A DNA stretch of 64,000 nt from Nonomuraea polychroma (GTDB lineage: Bacteria; Actinomycetota; Actinomycetes; Streptosporangiales; Streptosporangiaceae): positions 7,777,501-7,841,500 of the forward strand of contig NZ_SAUN01000001.1 in assembly GCF_004011505.1 (NCBI RefSeq). The letters run 5' to 3'. How positions within the stretch are numbered: the first letter of the stretch is position 1; each line of letters starts with the position of its first letter. The notes under the pieces were generated by a model. It was not told the DNA's origin, did not search any database, and saw only the letters and a list, made by a program, of their open reading frames with translations. Positions 33,329 to 42,326 of the stretch are shown here, one piece after another. The position numbers and the translations under genes were made by a program.

Positions 33329-36300
33329 ACCTGGCCCCCGTTGTCGTTGACCGGGCAGCTCGCCCTGGCCGCGCACGTGCGGCAGCCGTCGTTGACCTTG
33401 GCCTGGAAGAACGGGCCCGACATGCCGGTGGCGACGGTGTCCACCAGCTCAGCGGCCCACCCCGGGTTCTTGTCCTCGCTCAGCGCGTCCTGCCGCTGCT
33501 CCAGGGCGTCGTTCTTGCCGCCCGCCTTGCCCAGCTGGACCAGCGCGGCGCCCCCCGGCTCGGTCATGCCGTGCCGGGCGAACGCGCCCAGCAACGCGGC
33601 CAGCTGGTAGACGCCGAGCTGGGGGTGGCGGTCGAGCTCGCCCGCCTTCGGCTTGGATCCGCCGGTCTTGAGGTCGATGATCACGGCACGGCCGTGGTCG
33701 TCGGCCTCCACCCGGTCGACCCGGCCCTTGATCTGCACGCCGTCGGAGACCACGGCGGTGAACGACTCCTCCATGGCCTTCAGCTCGCGCGGGTTGTCCT
33801 TCTGCCAGCGCAGGAACTTGCCGATCATCTGCTCGGCGACCTGGCGCTGCTTGCGGTTGTACCAGGTGCCGCCGAAGTCCAGCTCGTGCCAGACCTGGTC
33901 GAGGCGTTCGCCCAGGAGGTCCTCGCTGGGCAGGTCGGTGTTCGCCAGCACGGCCAGGGCGTGGATGACATTGCCCAGGCCCTGCGCGGTGCTGGTGCCG
34001 GCCGCGCCGACGGCGGTCTCCAGGAGCCAGCGCAGGCCGCATTTGGTGAAGCTCTCCACAGCCGACGGCGAGATGCTCACGATGTCGTCGGGCCAGCTCA
34101 GGGCGCGGTCGTCGGAGATCGGCGTGAGGGCGTACCAGTCGTTGGGGTGGGCGCCCTGGACGCCGGCGGCGGCGAGGCGGGCGAGTTGCCGTGCCGCGTT
34201 CTGCCGGATCTTCCGGGGCTTGGTAGGGTCGGTCACCGCGCTGCGCAGGTCCGCCACCAGGGCGGACATGTTCAACCAGCGGGCGCGGTCGTCCACCGTG
34301 GCCGTCTCCACCGCGCCCGGCAGCAGCTCCGACAGGAACCTGGACGCGCGCTCGTCGGTGTCCTCGCCGCCCACGGCCGTCACCACCAGCCTGCGCCTGG
34401 CTCTGGTGGCGGCCACGTAGAACAGCCTGCGCTCCTCGGCGAGCAGTTTGGAGGCCAGCGAGGCGGCATTCGGCTGAGCGCCCTCGACCACCTCGACGAG
34501 GTCCTCGACGCCGAGCATCGACCCGCGCAGCCGCAGGTCCGGCCAGACCCCCTCCTGCACGCCCGCGACCACCACCACGTCCCATTCGAGGCCTTTGGAG
34601 CGGTGGGCGGTCAGCACGCGTACGGCGTCGCCGTCGGGGGCCCGGTCGGCCAGCGTGTCGCCGGGGATCTCCTGGGCGGCCAGGTCGTCGATGAACACCT
34701 CGGGGCCCGCCTTCGGCATCCGGTCCACGAATCTCGCCGCGTGGTCGAACAACGCCACGACGGCGTCCAGATCCCGGTCGGCCTGCGCGCCCCTGGGGCC
34801 GCCTGACATGCTCAGCTCGGTCCAGCGCTCGGCCAGCCCGCTGGCGTGCCACACGGCCCACAGCAGGTCTTCCGCCGTCCCCTGGGCCTCCCTGGCAACC
34901 GCCAGCAGCTTGGCCACGCGCTCGGCCGGGACGGCGACGTGGGGCTCGATCCTGGTGAGCTCGCGAACGTCCTGCACGGCCGCGACGAGCAACTCACCCG
35001 ACGAACGTGCCTCGCCGGCGTCCGACGCCTCGTTCTCGGCGATCTTGAGCGCGCGCCGGAGCCGGCGCACGCCGATCATGTCGGTGCCGCCGAGCGGCCC
35101 CGTCAGCAACTCCTCCGCCACACCCTCATCGAGCAGAGCGGGGTCGAGCGCCACTTTCATGAGGGTGAGCAGCGGGCGGACCCCCGGCTCCTGAGCGATC
35201 GGAACCTCGTCGCCCGCGATCATCGTCGGCACCCCGGCGTTGGTCAGCGCCCGGCGCAGCAGCGGCACCTGCCGCCTGGCCGAGCGCACCAGCACCGCCA
35301 TCCGGTGCCACGGCACACCGTCGATCAGGTGGGCCCGCCGCAGCGTGTCCGCGACGATCGCGGCCTCCTGGCTGGTGCTGTCGGCCAGCAGCACGCGTAC
35401 GTCGCCGTCCGGTGTGTCCGGCAACGGGACCAGGTCGCGGTGACCGGCGCCCGGCCCCGCGGGAAGGCGGGCGGCGACCCGGCGCGAGGCCTCCAGCAGG
35501 CCGGCCCCGCTCCTGCGGCACACCCGCAGCGTCAGCACCGGCGCGTCGCGGCCGTCGCGGGTCCTGAACCGCTGGGGAAACTTCATGATCCCCTGGACGT
35601 CCGCGCCCCTGAACCCGTAGATCGACTGATCGGGATCCCCCACCGCCACCAGGTCACGCCCGTCGCCGGCGAGCTGGGCCAGCAGCGACTCCTGCGCCGG
35701 GTCGGTGTCCTGGTATTCGTCCACGAACACCACGTCGTGCGCCGCCCGCTCCCGCTCGCGCACGTCCGGCCGGGCCAGTAACGCCGAGGCGGCCCCGATC
35801 AGCTCGGCGTAGTCGTAGGTCTCCTCCGGGTCGAGGTCGAACCTGTCCTGGTAGCGCTCGGCGAACCGGCCGGCCGCCACCCAGTCGCTCCTTCCGTGCC
35901 GCCGGCCGAGCTCGACCAGCCGTTCGGCGTCGAGCCCGCGCTCGTTGGCCCGCGACAGGAAGTCCCGCAGCTCCTCGGCGAAGCCGCGGGTCTTGAGCGG
36001 CTCGCGGAGCGCCACCGGCCAGTCGAGCGCGCCGTTCTCCAGCTCGCCGTGGAGCAGCCGCCTGATCTCCAGCAGCTGCTCAGGGCCCGTCAGCAAGCGG
36101 GGTGGGGCCTTGCCCGCACCGATCGACTCGCGGCGCAGGAGCGCGTAGGCGTAGGAGTGGAAGGTCAGGGCGAGCGGGGTGCGGGTGGTGCGGCGCAGGC
36201 GTGCGGTGACCCGCTGGCGCAGCTCCTCGGCGGCCTTGCGGCTGTAGGTGAGGATGAGCACGCGCTCGGGGTCGAGGCCACGGCGCTCGATCCTGTCCAC

Positions 36301-36465
36301 CACGCTCTCCACGATCGTGGTGGTCTTGCCGGTGCCGGGACCTGCGAGGACGAGGAGAGGCCCGCTCTGGTGTTCGACCACGGCACGCTGGTGCTCGTCG
36401 AGCACAGGGGGCACAACAGGGCCGCCGTTGCCGCGTCGTACCAACCGCCAGGTCTGACCACTCAC
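33322..36465 (-). CDS. adnA: AdnA-type helicase-nuclease subunit with Fe-S cysteines
   Basis: A 1047-residue partner of AdnB. Walker A AGPGTGKT is at residues 41-48, followed by VVFVDEYQDTDPAQESL, GDPDQSIYGFRGADV, HRSKGLEWDVVVVAG and AATRARRRLVVTAV. The C-terminal RecB-type nuclease has AVIIDLKTGGSKPK. Cysteines in KCGLRW and in CRTCAARASC at the end fit the Fe-S staple seen in AddB/AdnA nucleases. GTG 36465 gives a length close to the mycobacterial protein; the open frame to 36579 is not conserved-looking. Confidence 0.92.
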   Translation of the reverse strand: MSGQTWRLVRRGNGGPVVPPVLDEHQRAVVEHQSGPLLVLAGPGTGKTTTIVESVVDRIERRGLDPERVLILTYSRKAAEELRQRVTARLRRTTRTPLALTFHSYAYALLRRESIGAGKAPPRLLTGPEQLLEIRRLLHGELENGALDWPVALREPLKTRGFAEELRDFLSRANERGLDAERLVELGRRHGRSDWVAAGRFAERYQDRFDLDPEETYDYAELIGAASALLARPDVRERERAAHDVVFVDEYQDTDPAQESLLAQLAGDGRDLVAVGDPDQSIYGFRGADVQGIMKFPQRFRTRDGRDAPVLTLRVCRRSGAGLLEASRRVAARLPAGPGAGHRDLVPLPDTPDGDVRVLLADSTSQEAAIVADTLRRAHLIDGVPWHRMAVLVRSARRQVPLLRRALTNAGVPTMIAGDEVPIAQEPGVRPLLTLMKVALDPALLDEGVAEELLTGPLGGTDMIGVRRLRRALKIAENEASDAGEARSSGELLVAAVQDVRELTRIEPHVAVPAERVAKLLAVAREAQGTAEDLLWAVWHASGLAERWTELSMSGGPRGAQADRDLDAVVALFDHAARFVDRMPKAGPEVFIDDLAAQEIPGDTLADRAPDGDAVRVLTAHRSKGLEWDVVVVAGVQEGVWPDLRLRGSMLGVEDLVEVVEGAQPNAASLASKLLAEERRLFYVAATRARRRLVVTAVGGEDTDERASRFLSELLPGAVETATVDDRARWLNMSALVADLRSAVTDPTKPRKIRQNAARQLARLAAAGVQGAHPNDWYALTPISDDRALSWPDDIVSISPSAVESFTKCGLRWLLETAVGAAGTSTAQGLGNVIHALAVLANTDLPSEDLLGERLDQVWHELDFGGTWYNRKQRQVAEQMIGKFLRWQKDNPRELKAMEESFTAVVSDGVQIKGRVDRVEADDHGRAVIIDLKTGGSKPKAGELDRHPQLGVYQLAALLGAFARHGMTEPGGAALVQLGKAGGKNDALEQRQDALSEDKNPGWAAELVDTVATGMSGPFFQAKVNDGCRTCAARASCPVNDNGGQVC

Positions 36466-36643
36466 AACCCTAGATTCCACCAGACCACAGAGGTAGATCG
36501 TGCCGACTTGCCCGGTCTCCCCTCGCGATCCGCCCACCGTACCTGGGCGAATCCCACCTTTTCCGGCGACACGCCGCACGGAGCGCTACGACCAGCTACG
36601 AAAGGGAGTGCGTACGGAGCGTGCGTCCTTGTAACGTAGGGTC

Positions 36644-37237
36644 ATGTTCTGGCAGGTCCACTCCGAGAAGACCGTGTACGCCACCCCGCTGGTGGACGTG
36701 CGGATCGCGGACGTGGAGTTGCCGGACGGGCGGCATCGGGATCATCACCTCGTCCGCACCGCACCCGCGGCCGGGGCGGTCGTCACCGACGAGCAGGACC
36801 GGGTCCTGCTGATCTGGCGGCACCGCTTCATCACTGACAGCTGGGGGTGGGAGATCCCGCTGGGGAAGGTCGGCGAGGGCGAGATGCCGCAGGCAGCCGC
36901 GGCGCGGGAGGTCGAGCAGAAGACCGGCTGGCGTCCGGGCCTCCTGCGCCCGCTGCTCGCCGTCCAACCCGACAACCGCCTCACCGACAGCCTGCATCAC
37001 GTCTACCGCGCCGAGTCGGCAACGCACGTCGGCCCGCCCGGGGAGGCCGATCGCATTGACTGGATCCCCTTGTCCGGCATCCGCAAGCTGTTCGACAACG
37101 GCGACGTCGTCTGCGGCACCACGTTGTCGTCGCTGCTCTACGTGGCGCTCGACTGTCTGGGGGTCGAAGGCCGCAAGACGACGTTCGACCCCAACCGCCC
37201 ACTCCTCCTCCGCGACTTCCCCGGCCTCCAGCTCTGA
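36644..37237 (+). CDS. Nudix-fold protein with altered catalytic box
   Basis: A 197-residue protein of the ADP-ribose pyrophosphatase-like Nudix group (FWQVHSEKTVYATPLVDVRI at the start; LLIWRHRFITDSWGWEIP). The Nudix helix reads GKVGEGEMPQAAAAREVEQKTGW: the usual EE of REUxEExGU is QK here, which removes metal-binding glutamates. It may therefore be inactive, or act as a ligand-binding protein. It is divergent from adnA. The start ATG is in a weak context. Confidence 0.75.
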   Translation: MFWQVHSEKTVYATPLVDVRIADVELPDGRHRDHHLVRTAPAAGAVVTDEQDRVLLIWRHRFITDSWGWEIPLGKVGEGEMPQAAAAREVEQKTGWRPGLLRPLLAVQPDNRLTDSLHHVYRAESATHVGPPGEADRIDWIPLSGIRKLFDNGDVVCGTTLSSLLYVALDCLGVEGRKTTFDPNRPLLLRDFPGLQL

Positions 37238-37332
37238 CCACGGAGCCGGTCAACAAGACGCTCCGTCACGGCGAGCAACCCGTGAGCCTTCACGACCGGC
37301 CATGACAGACGGCAAGGGGTTACGGCGCGTGC

Positions 37333-37441
37333 GGTGACGCCGGGCGACCGTAAAGGATGGTCTTAAGAGCCGGTGACGCCGGGCGACCGTAAAGGATGGT
37401 CTTAAGAGCCGGTGACGCCGGGCGACCATAAAGGATGGTCA
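37333..37441. repeat. 39-nt tandem repeat with internal hairpins
   Basis: Two full copies (37333-37371, 37372-37410) and a partial third (37411-37441). Each copy carries GACCRTAAAGGATGGTC, a 6-bp stem with a 5-base loop (fully paired in the last copy). The array lies between converging gene ends and touches the TagF-like stop codon, so it may work as a tandem terminator. Confidence 0.85.
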
Positions 37442-40291
37442 TGAAAACAGGTGATCGACCACCCGAGCGGTCGCTTTGCCATCGTCACGGGGAGCAAACG
37501 TCGCGCGGAACGCGTCGTAGCGGTCGGCGTGGGACGCTGCCACCGAGTCGATCGACCGGAGAGCCTCGATCACCTCGGCCGACGTGGACAGCACCGGGCC
37601 CGGCGCCTGCTCGGCCAGGTCGATGTACAGGCCCCGCTTGGACTTGTACTTGGCCATGTCGTAGCCGTAGATCACGATCGGGCGGCCGGTGCAGGCGAAG
37701 TCGAACATCACCGACGAATAGTCCGTCACCAGGACGTCCGCCACCAGCAACAACTCCGCCATGTCGGGATAAGTGGTGACGTCGTGGGCGATGTCGGGAA
37801 CGGCGGGGATGGCCTGCATAGGATGCGCACGGACCAGGATCTCGTGGTCGGCGCCCAGCGCCTCGCGGGCCTTGGCCAGGTCCAGCTTCACCATGGCGTT
37901 CTTGCGGTCGTAATCACGCCACGTCGGCGCGTACAGGACCACCCGCTTGCCCTCCGCCAGCCCGAGCCGCTCGCGCACCGCGGCCGCCAGAGCGTCACGG
38001 TCCGGCGAGTTGAGCACGTCGTTGCGGGGCAGGCCGCTCTCCAGGATCTCGCCCTTGTAGCCGAACGCCTTGCGCAACACGGGCGTCGCCCACGGCGACT
38101 GCGACAGCAGCAGGTCCCAGCCGCGCACCTCCGCCGCCTGGCGGTGCCAGATCGGCGGCTTGGGGTCGCGGTTCATGTGGGGCTGGTCGTTGCCGATGAT
38201 CTTGGCAGGGGTGCCGTGCCAGGTCTGCACCACCACCTGGTCCTCGCGGGCGCGGAACCAGGCGGGCAGGAACGCGTTGGTCACGATGTGGCGGGACCTG
38301 GCCAGGGCGGCGTGGTGTTCGCGGCTGCCGGCGCGTACGACGGTCGCCGGGCCGGGCGGCACGAAGGCGCCGTCCTTGACGATCCAGATGTGCTCGCGAT
38401 CGTCGCCGCGCCGCAGCCGCTCCTCGTAGATGGCGCGCACGCTGTCGGCGTAGAGCCGCCCGTCGTTGACGACGTAGACGGTCGCGTCGGTCAGCGGCTC
38501 CGTACGCTGCGCCGGGTAGAAGACCCGCCGCAACACGTGGGTGCCCGCGACGCCGCGCTCGTCCGCCGGACGGGCCTCTTCGACGGCCACGACGGGCACG
38601 TCGAAACGCGTCGAGATCATCCGGTACGTGCGCCCGTCGAACGTGCGCGGTTTCTCGTCGAGTCCCGCCAGGGCGGCGTGGTCCATGCGCAGCGGCACGA
38701 TCTCGCCGGACGGGTGGCGTACCGACATGTTCCAGGTGCCGGACGCCAGCGGCACCGGCTCGCCGAAGCGGTCCATGGCGGCGGGTTCGACGCGTACGGA
38801 GAAGTCCTCGCCGGAGCGCTCCATCGGAAGCAGATAGGACAGCCCGGACCGGTGTCGCAGCGTGAGCGCGCGGGGGCCGTCCGCGTCCGGGTAGTTGCCG
38901 CGCAGCAGGAGCGCGGATCCTTCCCAGACCGCCGATGTGATCACGGGACGGATGCGGTGGGCGGAGACCACGACGCGGTCACGGCGGTCGCCGAGCACGG
39001 TGATCTCGCGGTCCCCCACGACCGTGCGGGTCTCCACGAGGTCGGCGAGCATGACAGAGGCCGCCGGGTCGCCCTTGGGCTCCACCCAGAGCCGCCGCCC
39101 GTCCTTCTCCTGCAGCAGGGACGGCACGGCCAGCGCGACCACCACCTGCGTGCCGTCGCCCGACGGCGTGAAGTCGGCGGCGATGCGGTGACCGCCCAGC
39201 CTGGCGTGGCCCTTGGTGACCGTGCGCCCCGGGAGGAAGACCTTGAGCTCGAGGCGGTCGCCGTCGAGTGACACGCCGGTCAGTTCGGCCCGGTTGGGCT
39301 GGAGCACGACCTGCAGCGCCCGGTCGGACGTCCAGACCGGCCTGATCCACCAGCCGGGCTTCACCTTCAGCCCGGCGGGACGCTCGGGCCGGCCGAGCGA
39401 CGAACCGCGCAGCAGACCGGTGGCCCGCGCGCCACGGCTCCAGAACACGATCTCGGCCCGCCACGTCGTGGTGTCGGGCACGGACGGCCGGTGCCGCATC
39501 CGGCGGCGCACGGCGGAGACCACGCCGCGCACGGCGCCGCGCCAGCGCAGCGGCCAAGGGCTCAGCTCCGCGGTGAAACCGGACCAGTCGTAGTTGCAGC
39601 CGGGCTCGCGTGCCCCGTGCGTGGCCTCCGGCTCGTACACGCGCTTCGTGCGCATGCGGATGGGCGGCAGCCAGCGCGGCCCGCGCAGCACCACGGTCGC
39701 CCAGTTGAACCTGCGGCTACGCACCGACAGACCCGCGAGGTAGGCGAAGCCGGTGACGCGGAGCCTGCCGTCGACCCAGTTGATGTCGTCGATGTGGGTC
39801 ACCGGCACCATGTCGGCCCGGCGCAGGCGATAGAGGTCGGACGGCAGCTCGTCCTGGAAGGGCAGGTCGGCGTACCAGCGCAGGCCCTTGCGGATGCGCT
39901 TGGACGGCTCGGCCGCCGCGGCCACGACCTTGCTGAGCGTCTCCCCCTCGATGAGCTCCTCGTCGGGGCGGTGCTCGATCAGGTGCACGATCACCCGCCT
40001 GGCGACCGGCAGGTCGTGTTTGACGCGTGCGTCAACGCCCGCGAGATACGGGCGCACGAGCGCGAGCATCTCGCGTCGCCGCGCGGCGCCGCGTTTGACC
40101 GCGAGATCGATGCGGGTCCCCAGGGGACCGCTGAGCACCTCGGTGTCGAACGCCGCGTCGCGTCCGCCGGAGCCGACCGCTCGCATGACCGCTTCCAGAG
40201 GCTCGCCACGATCGCAAAGATCCTGGACAGCCTTCAGGCGGTCGGCAAGCGAATTACCGCCCTGGCTCTGGGCTGTGACGCCGGTGGCCAT
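37439..40291 (-). CDS. TagF-like CDP-glycerol/ribitol phosphotransferase
   Basis: A 950-residue polymerase-like enzyme, probably building teichoic-acid-type polyol phosphate at the cytoplasmic membrane face. The C-terminal 380 residues carry the family core: VVQTWHGTPAKIIGND, LYAPTWRDYDRKN, HEILVRAHPMQ and LLVADVLVTDYSSVMFDFA, GRPIVIYGYD. The preceding 500 residues look like the middle domain found between a GT2 domain and TagF in longer actinobacterial proteins, but the GT2 domain itself is absent. The ATG follows AGGCGG. It is a single gene, converging on the Nudix-like gene. Confidence 0.87.
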   Translation of the reverse strand: MATGVTAQSQGGNSLADRLKAVQDLCDRGEPLEAVMRAVGSGGRDAAFDTEVLSGPLGTRIDLAVKRGAARRREMLALVRPYLAGVDARVKHDLPVARRVIVHLIEHRPDEELIEGETLSKVVAAAAEPSKRIRKGLRWYADLPFQDELPSDLYRLRRADMVPVTHIDDINWVDGRLRVTGFAYLAGLSVRSRRFNWATVVLRGPRWLPPIRMRTKRVYEPEATHGAREPGCNYDWSGFTAELSPWPLRWRGAVRGVVSAVRRRMRHRPSVPDTTTWRAEIVFWSRGARATGLLRGSSLGRPERPAGLKVKPGWWIRPVWTSDRALQVVLQPNRAELTGVSLDGDRLELKVFLPGRTVTKGHARLGGHRIAADFTPSGDGTQVVVALAVPSLLQEKDGRRLWVEPKGDPAASVMLADLVETRTVVGDREITVLGDRRDRVVVSAHRIRPVITSAVWEGSALLLRGNYPDADGPRALTLRHRSGLSYLLPMERSGEDFSVRVEPAAMDRFGEPVPLASGTWNMSVRHPSGEIVPLRMDHAALAGLDEKPRTFDGRTYRMISTRFDVPVVAVEEARPADERGVAGTHVLRRVFYPAQRTEPLTDATVYVVNDGRLYADSVRAIYEERLRRGDDREHIWIVKDGAFVPPGPATVVRAGSREHHAALARSRHIVTNAFLPAWFRAREDQVVVQTWHGTPAKIIGNDQPHMNRDPKPPIWHRQAAEVRGWDLLLSQSPWATPVLRKAFGYKGEILESGLPRNDVLNSPDRDALAAAVRERLGLAEGKRVVLYAPTWRDYDRKNAMVKLDLAKAREALGADHEILVRAHPMQAIPAVPDIAHDVTTYPDMAELLLVADVLVTDYSSVMFDFACTGRPIVIYGYDMAKYKSKRGLYIDLAEQAPGPVLSTSAEVIEALRSIDSVAASHADRYDAFRATFAPRDDGKATARVVDHLFS

Positions 40292-40393
40292 AGGGAGGCA
40301 CCGCCTTTCGGGCCGCCATCAGTGTTCTGCCCATGGTAATGGGAGTCACATGTCACAGATTCGCCCGTTCGGCGAAACCGCAGGTCAACCCGC

Positions 40394-40717
40394 TTACTGA
40401 AAATCGCCTGAACGCCCGTCCCAGCGTGCCAGGCGCATGTCGACGCGTTCACCGGAGCCCGCGCGCAGTGGAGTGCCTTCCTCGCGCCAGTGGGTCAGGC
40501 AACGTTGCAGGTGGTCAGGGGCTGCGCCGCTGCCGTCGGCGTGGACGACGCGCCACCAGGGGACGCCGCCGCCCCACGTGGACATCACCTTGCCGACCTG
40601 GCGCGGGCCGCCTTCGCCCAGGTATTCGGCGATGTCCCCGTACGCCATGACCTTGCCGGGCGGGATGCGCTCGACGAGGTCGAGCACCCGCTCGGCGAAG
40701 GGGCTCAGGGGCTCCAT
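40394..40717 (-). CDS. Alkyltransferase-like protein (ATL, MGMT family)
   Basis: A 107-residue DNA-binding domain of the O6-alkylguanine transferase family that recognises alkylated bases and hands them to repair. It shows IPPGKVMAYGDIAEYLG and the site PWWRVVHADG: the catalytic PCHR Cys is replaced by Trp, so it cannot accept the alkyl group. It overlaps the end of the upstream 119-residue gene by 13 bases. Rv3204 is the remembered counterpart. Confidence 0.9.
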   Translation of the reverse strand: MEPLSPFAERVLDLVERIPPGKVMAYGDIAEYLGEGGPRQVGKVMSTWGGGVPWWRVVHADGSGAAPDHLQRCLTHWREEGTPLRAGSGERVDMRLARWDGRSGDFQ

Positions 40718-41064
40718 GCCGCGGGACCGGCGTCGATGATCTCGTCGAACTTGCCGATCTCGGCCACGTCACCGCCGGTCTCGACCTCCATGACACCGTC
40801 ACGCAGCCTGTAGACCTCGCCGTCCTCGCCGACGAGCCGGGCGCCGAGCGCGGTCGACAGCCTCAGGAGTTGTGCCACCTGCCAGTCGGAGCCGGGCTCG
40901 CCGACCACCTGGCCGTGCCAGCGCGCCACCGTGTACGCGCTACCCCGGTGGCCGGTCACGATCTCGTCAGATCCGCGCAGCTCGAAACCGGCCGGCGCGA
41001 TGGCCCTCGCCAACTCGGCGTAGGCGAGCGGCGACTCGCGCACCACCCGCAGCTCGTATCCCAT
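40705..41064 (-). CDS. Conserved-looking protein of unknown function
   Basis: A 119-residue cytoplasmic protein without recognisable domain. It begins MGYELRVVRESPLAYAELAR and has a mixed alpha/beta pattern with an acidic end (GDVAEIGKFDEIID). ATG 41064 is chosen as the first in a sensible context. It is translationally linked to the ATL gene by overlap, so a role with that gene is possible but unproven. Confidence 0.6.
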   Translation of the reverse strand: MGYELRVVRESPLAYAELARAIAPAGFELRGSDEIVTGHRGSAYTVARWHGQVVGEPGSDWQVAQLLRLSTALGARLVGEDGEVYRLRDGVMEVETGGDVAEIGKFDEIIDAGPAAWSP

Positions 41065-41162
41065 GACGCGGGACCCTAGCGGATCTTTTACCAACGAGAA
41101 ACCTGCGCTGCGCACCGCCGGTCTGCCGTTGTGCCTGGTCGAGGCCCGCATGGGGAAGCCGC

Positions 41163-42326
41163 TCACTCTTCCTTTCGCTGGTGGAGCACGATGATGGCGC
41201 CGCAGAACGTGATGAGCGCGATCAGCACACCGCCTCCGTACACCCAGAGGTGCCACGGGTCGGGTCCCGGCCGGGCCGGCACGGGCGAGTCCTCGCCCTG
41301 ACCGAAGTGTTCCTTGCCGGACGCCGGCACGCTGCGTTGCACGCCGGTCAGCCGCTCGGCGGCGTTGAGCGCGGCGGCGGCGTCGACCACGCCGAAGCCG
41401 GTCTGGTCGTCGTATCCGGTGGCGGGCCGGCCTCTCGCGCTCATGGACAGCGCCTGGGCGACCTGCTCGGGCGGCAGAGCCGGGTAGCGGGACTTGACGA
41501 GCGCGGCCACGCCTGCCACGAGCGCGGCGGCCGAGCTGGTGCCCTGCGACAGCTCGTAGCCGCTCTTGCGCTTGACCACGGGCACGCCCACGCCGGGCGC
41601 GGCCACGAGCACCGACAGGTTGTCGCTGCTGAACGGGGCCTTCTTGCCCTGCTTGTCGGTGGCCGCCACGCCGATCACCCCGGGGTAGCCGGCCGGGAAA
41701 CTCCAGTAGGAGGTGCCCTTGTCCCTGGCGTAACCGCTCTGGCCGTCGTTTCCGACGGCGGCGACCAGCACGACGCCCTTGCCGAGCGCGTACGAGACGG
41801 CCTCGCGCTCGGACTTGAGCGGCCCGTAGGAGCCGATCGACATGCTGACGACCTTGGCGCCGTGGTTGGCCGCGTACCGCAGGGCGCGGGCGAGCGGGCT
41901 CTCGGAGGCCATCTCCTCGTCCTGCATCGGCGGAACGCCGAACTCGATCCCCGGGTCATCGTCCGTGACCATGGGCAGCGACAGGATGCGGGCCTCAGGC
42001 GCGACGCCGATCAGCCCGTCGTCCTCCCCGGAGGCGGCGATCAGACCGGCCATGGCGGTGCCGTGCTTGCCGGGCGGCATGCCGCGCACGACCGAGCCCG
42101 AGGTCATGTCGGGGCCTGCGGTGACGCGCCCCTTCAGCTCCTTGATCTCGCCGTCCACGCCGCTGTCCACGACGGCGACGGTGACGCCCGCCCCCTTGGT
42201 GACGGTCCATGCCTGCTCGACGTTGAGCGCGTCGAGCACCCACTGCTGCTGCTCTCTGACCGGGTCGGCGCTCGATCCCGTGAAGACGAGCAGCGCGGCC
42301 GCGATCGCGCGGATGGCGGTCAGCAC
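41163..42326 (-). CDS. Mycosin-like membrane-anchored subtilase, copy 1
   Basis: A 387-residue serine protease resembling type VII secretion-associated mycosins. It has an N-terminal signal (TAIRAIAAALLVFTGSSA), Asp in VAVVDSGVD, His in KHGTAMAGLIA, an oxyanion Asn in AAVGNDGQ, Ser in GTSSAAALVAG, and a C-terminal membrane segment (WVYGGGVLIALITFCGAIIVL) ending in basic residues. GTG 42326 overlaps the upstream stop as GTGTGCTGA. No EccB/C/D/E or WXG100 gene is nearby in the window. Confidence 0.88.
   Translation of the reverse strand: MLTAIRAIAAALLVFTGSSADPVREQQQWVLDALNVEQAWTVTKGAGVTVAVVDSGVDGEIKELKGRVTAGPDMTSGSVVRGMPPGKHGTAMAGLIAASGEDDGLIGVAPEARILSLPMVTDDDPGIEFGVPPMQDEEMASESPLARALRYAANHGAKVVSMSIGSYGPLKSEREAVSYALGKGVVLVAAVGNDGQSGYARDKGTSYWSFPAGYPGVIGVAATDKQGKKAPFSSDNLSVLVAAPGVGVPVVKRKSGYELSQGTSSAAALVAGVAALVKSRYPALPPEQVAQALSMSARGRPATGYDDQTGFGVVDAAAALNAAERLTGVQRSVPASGKEHFGQGEDSPVPARPGPDPWHLWVYGGGVLIALITFCGAIIVLHQRKEE

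Noticed and set aside
37333..37441. CRISPR array
   Set aside because: Units are contiguous 39-nt repeats without unique spacers, and no cas gene is near.
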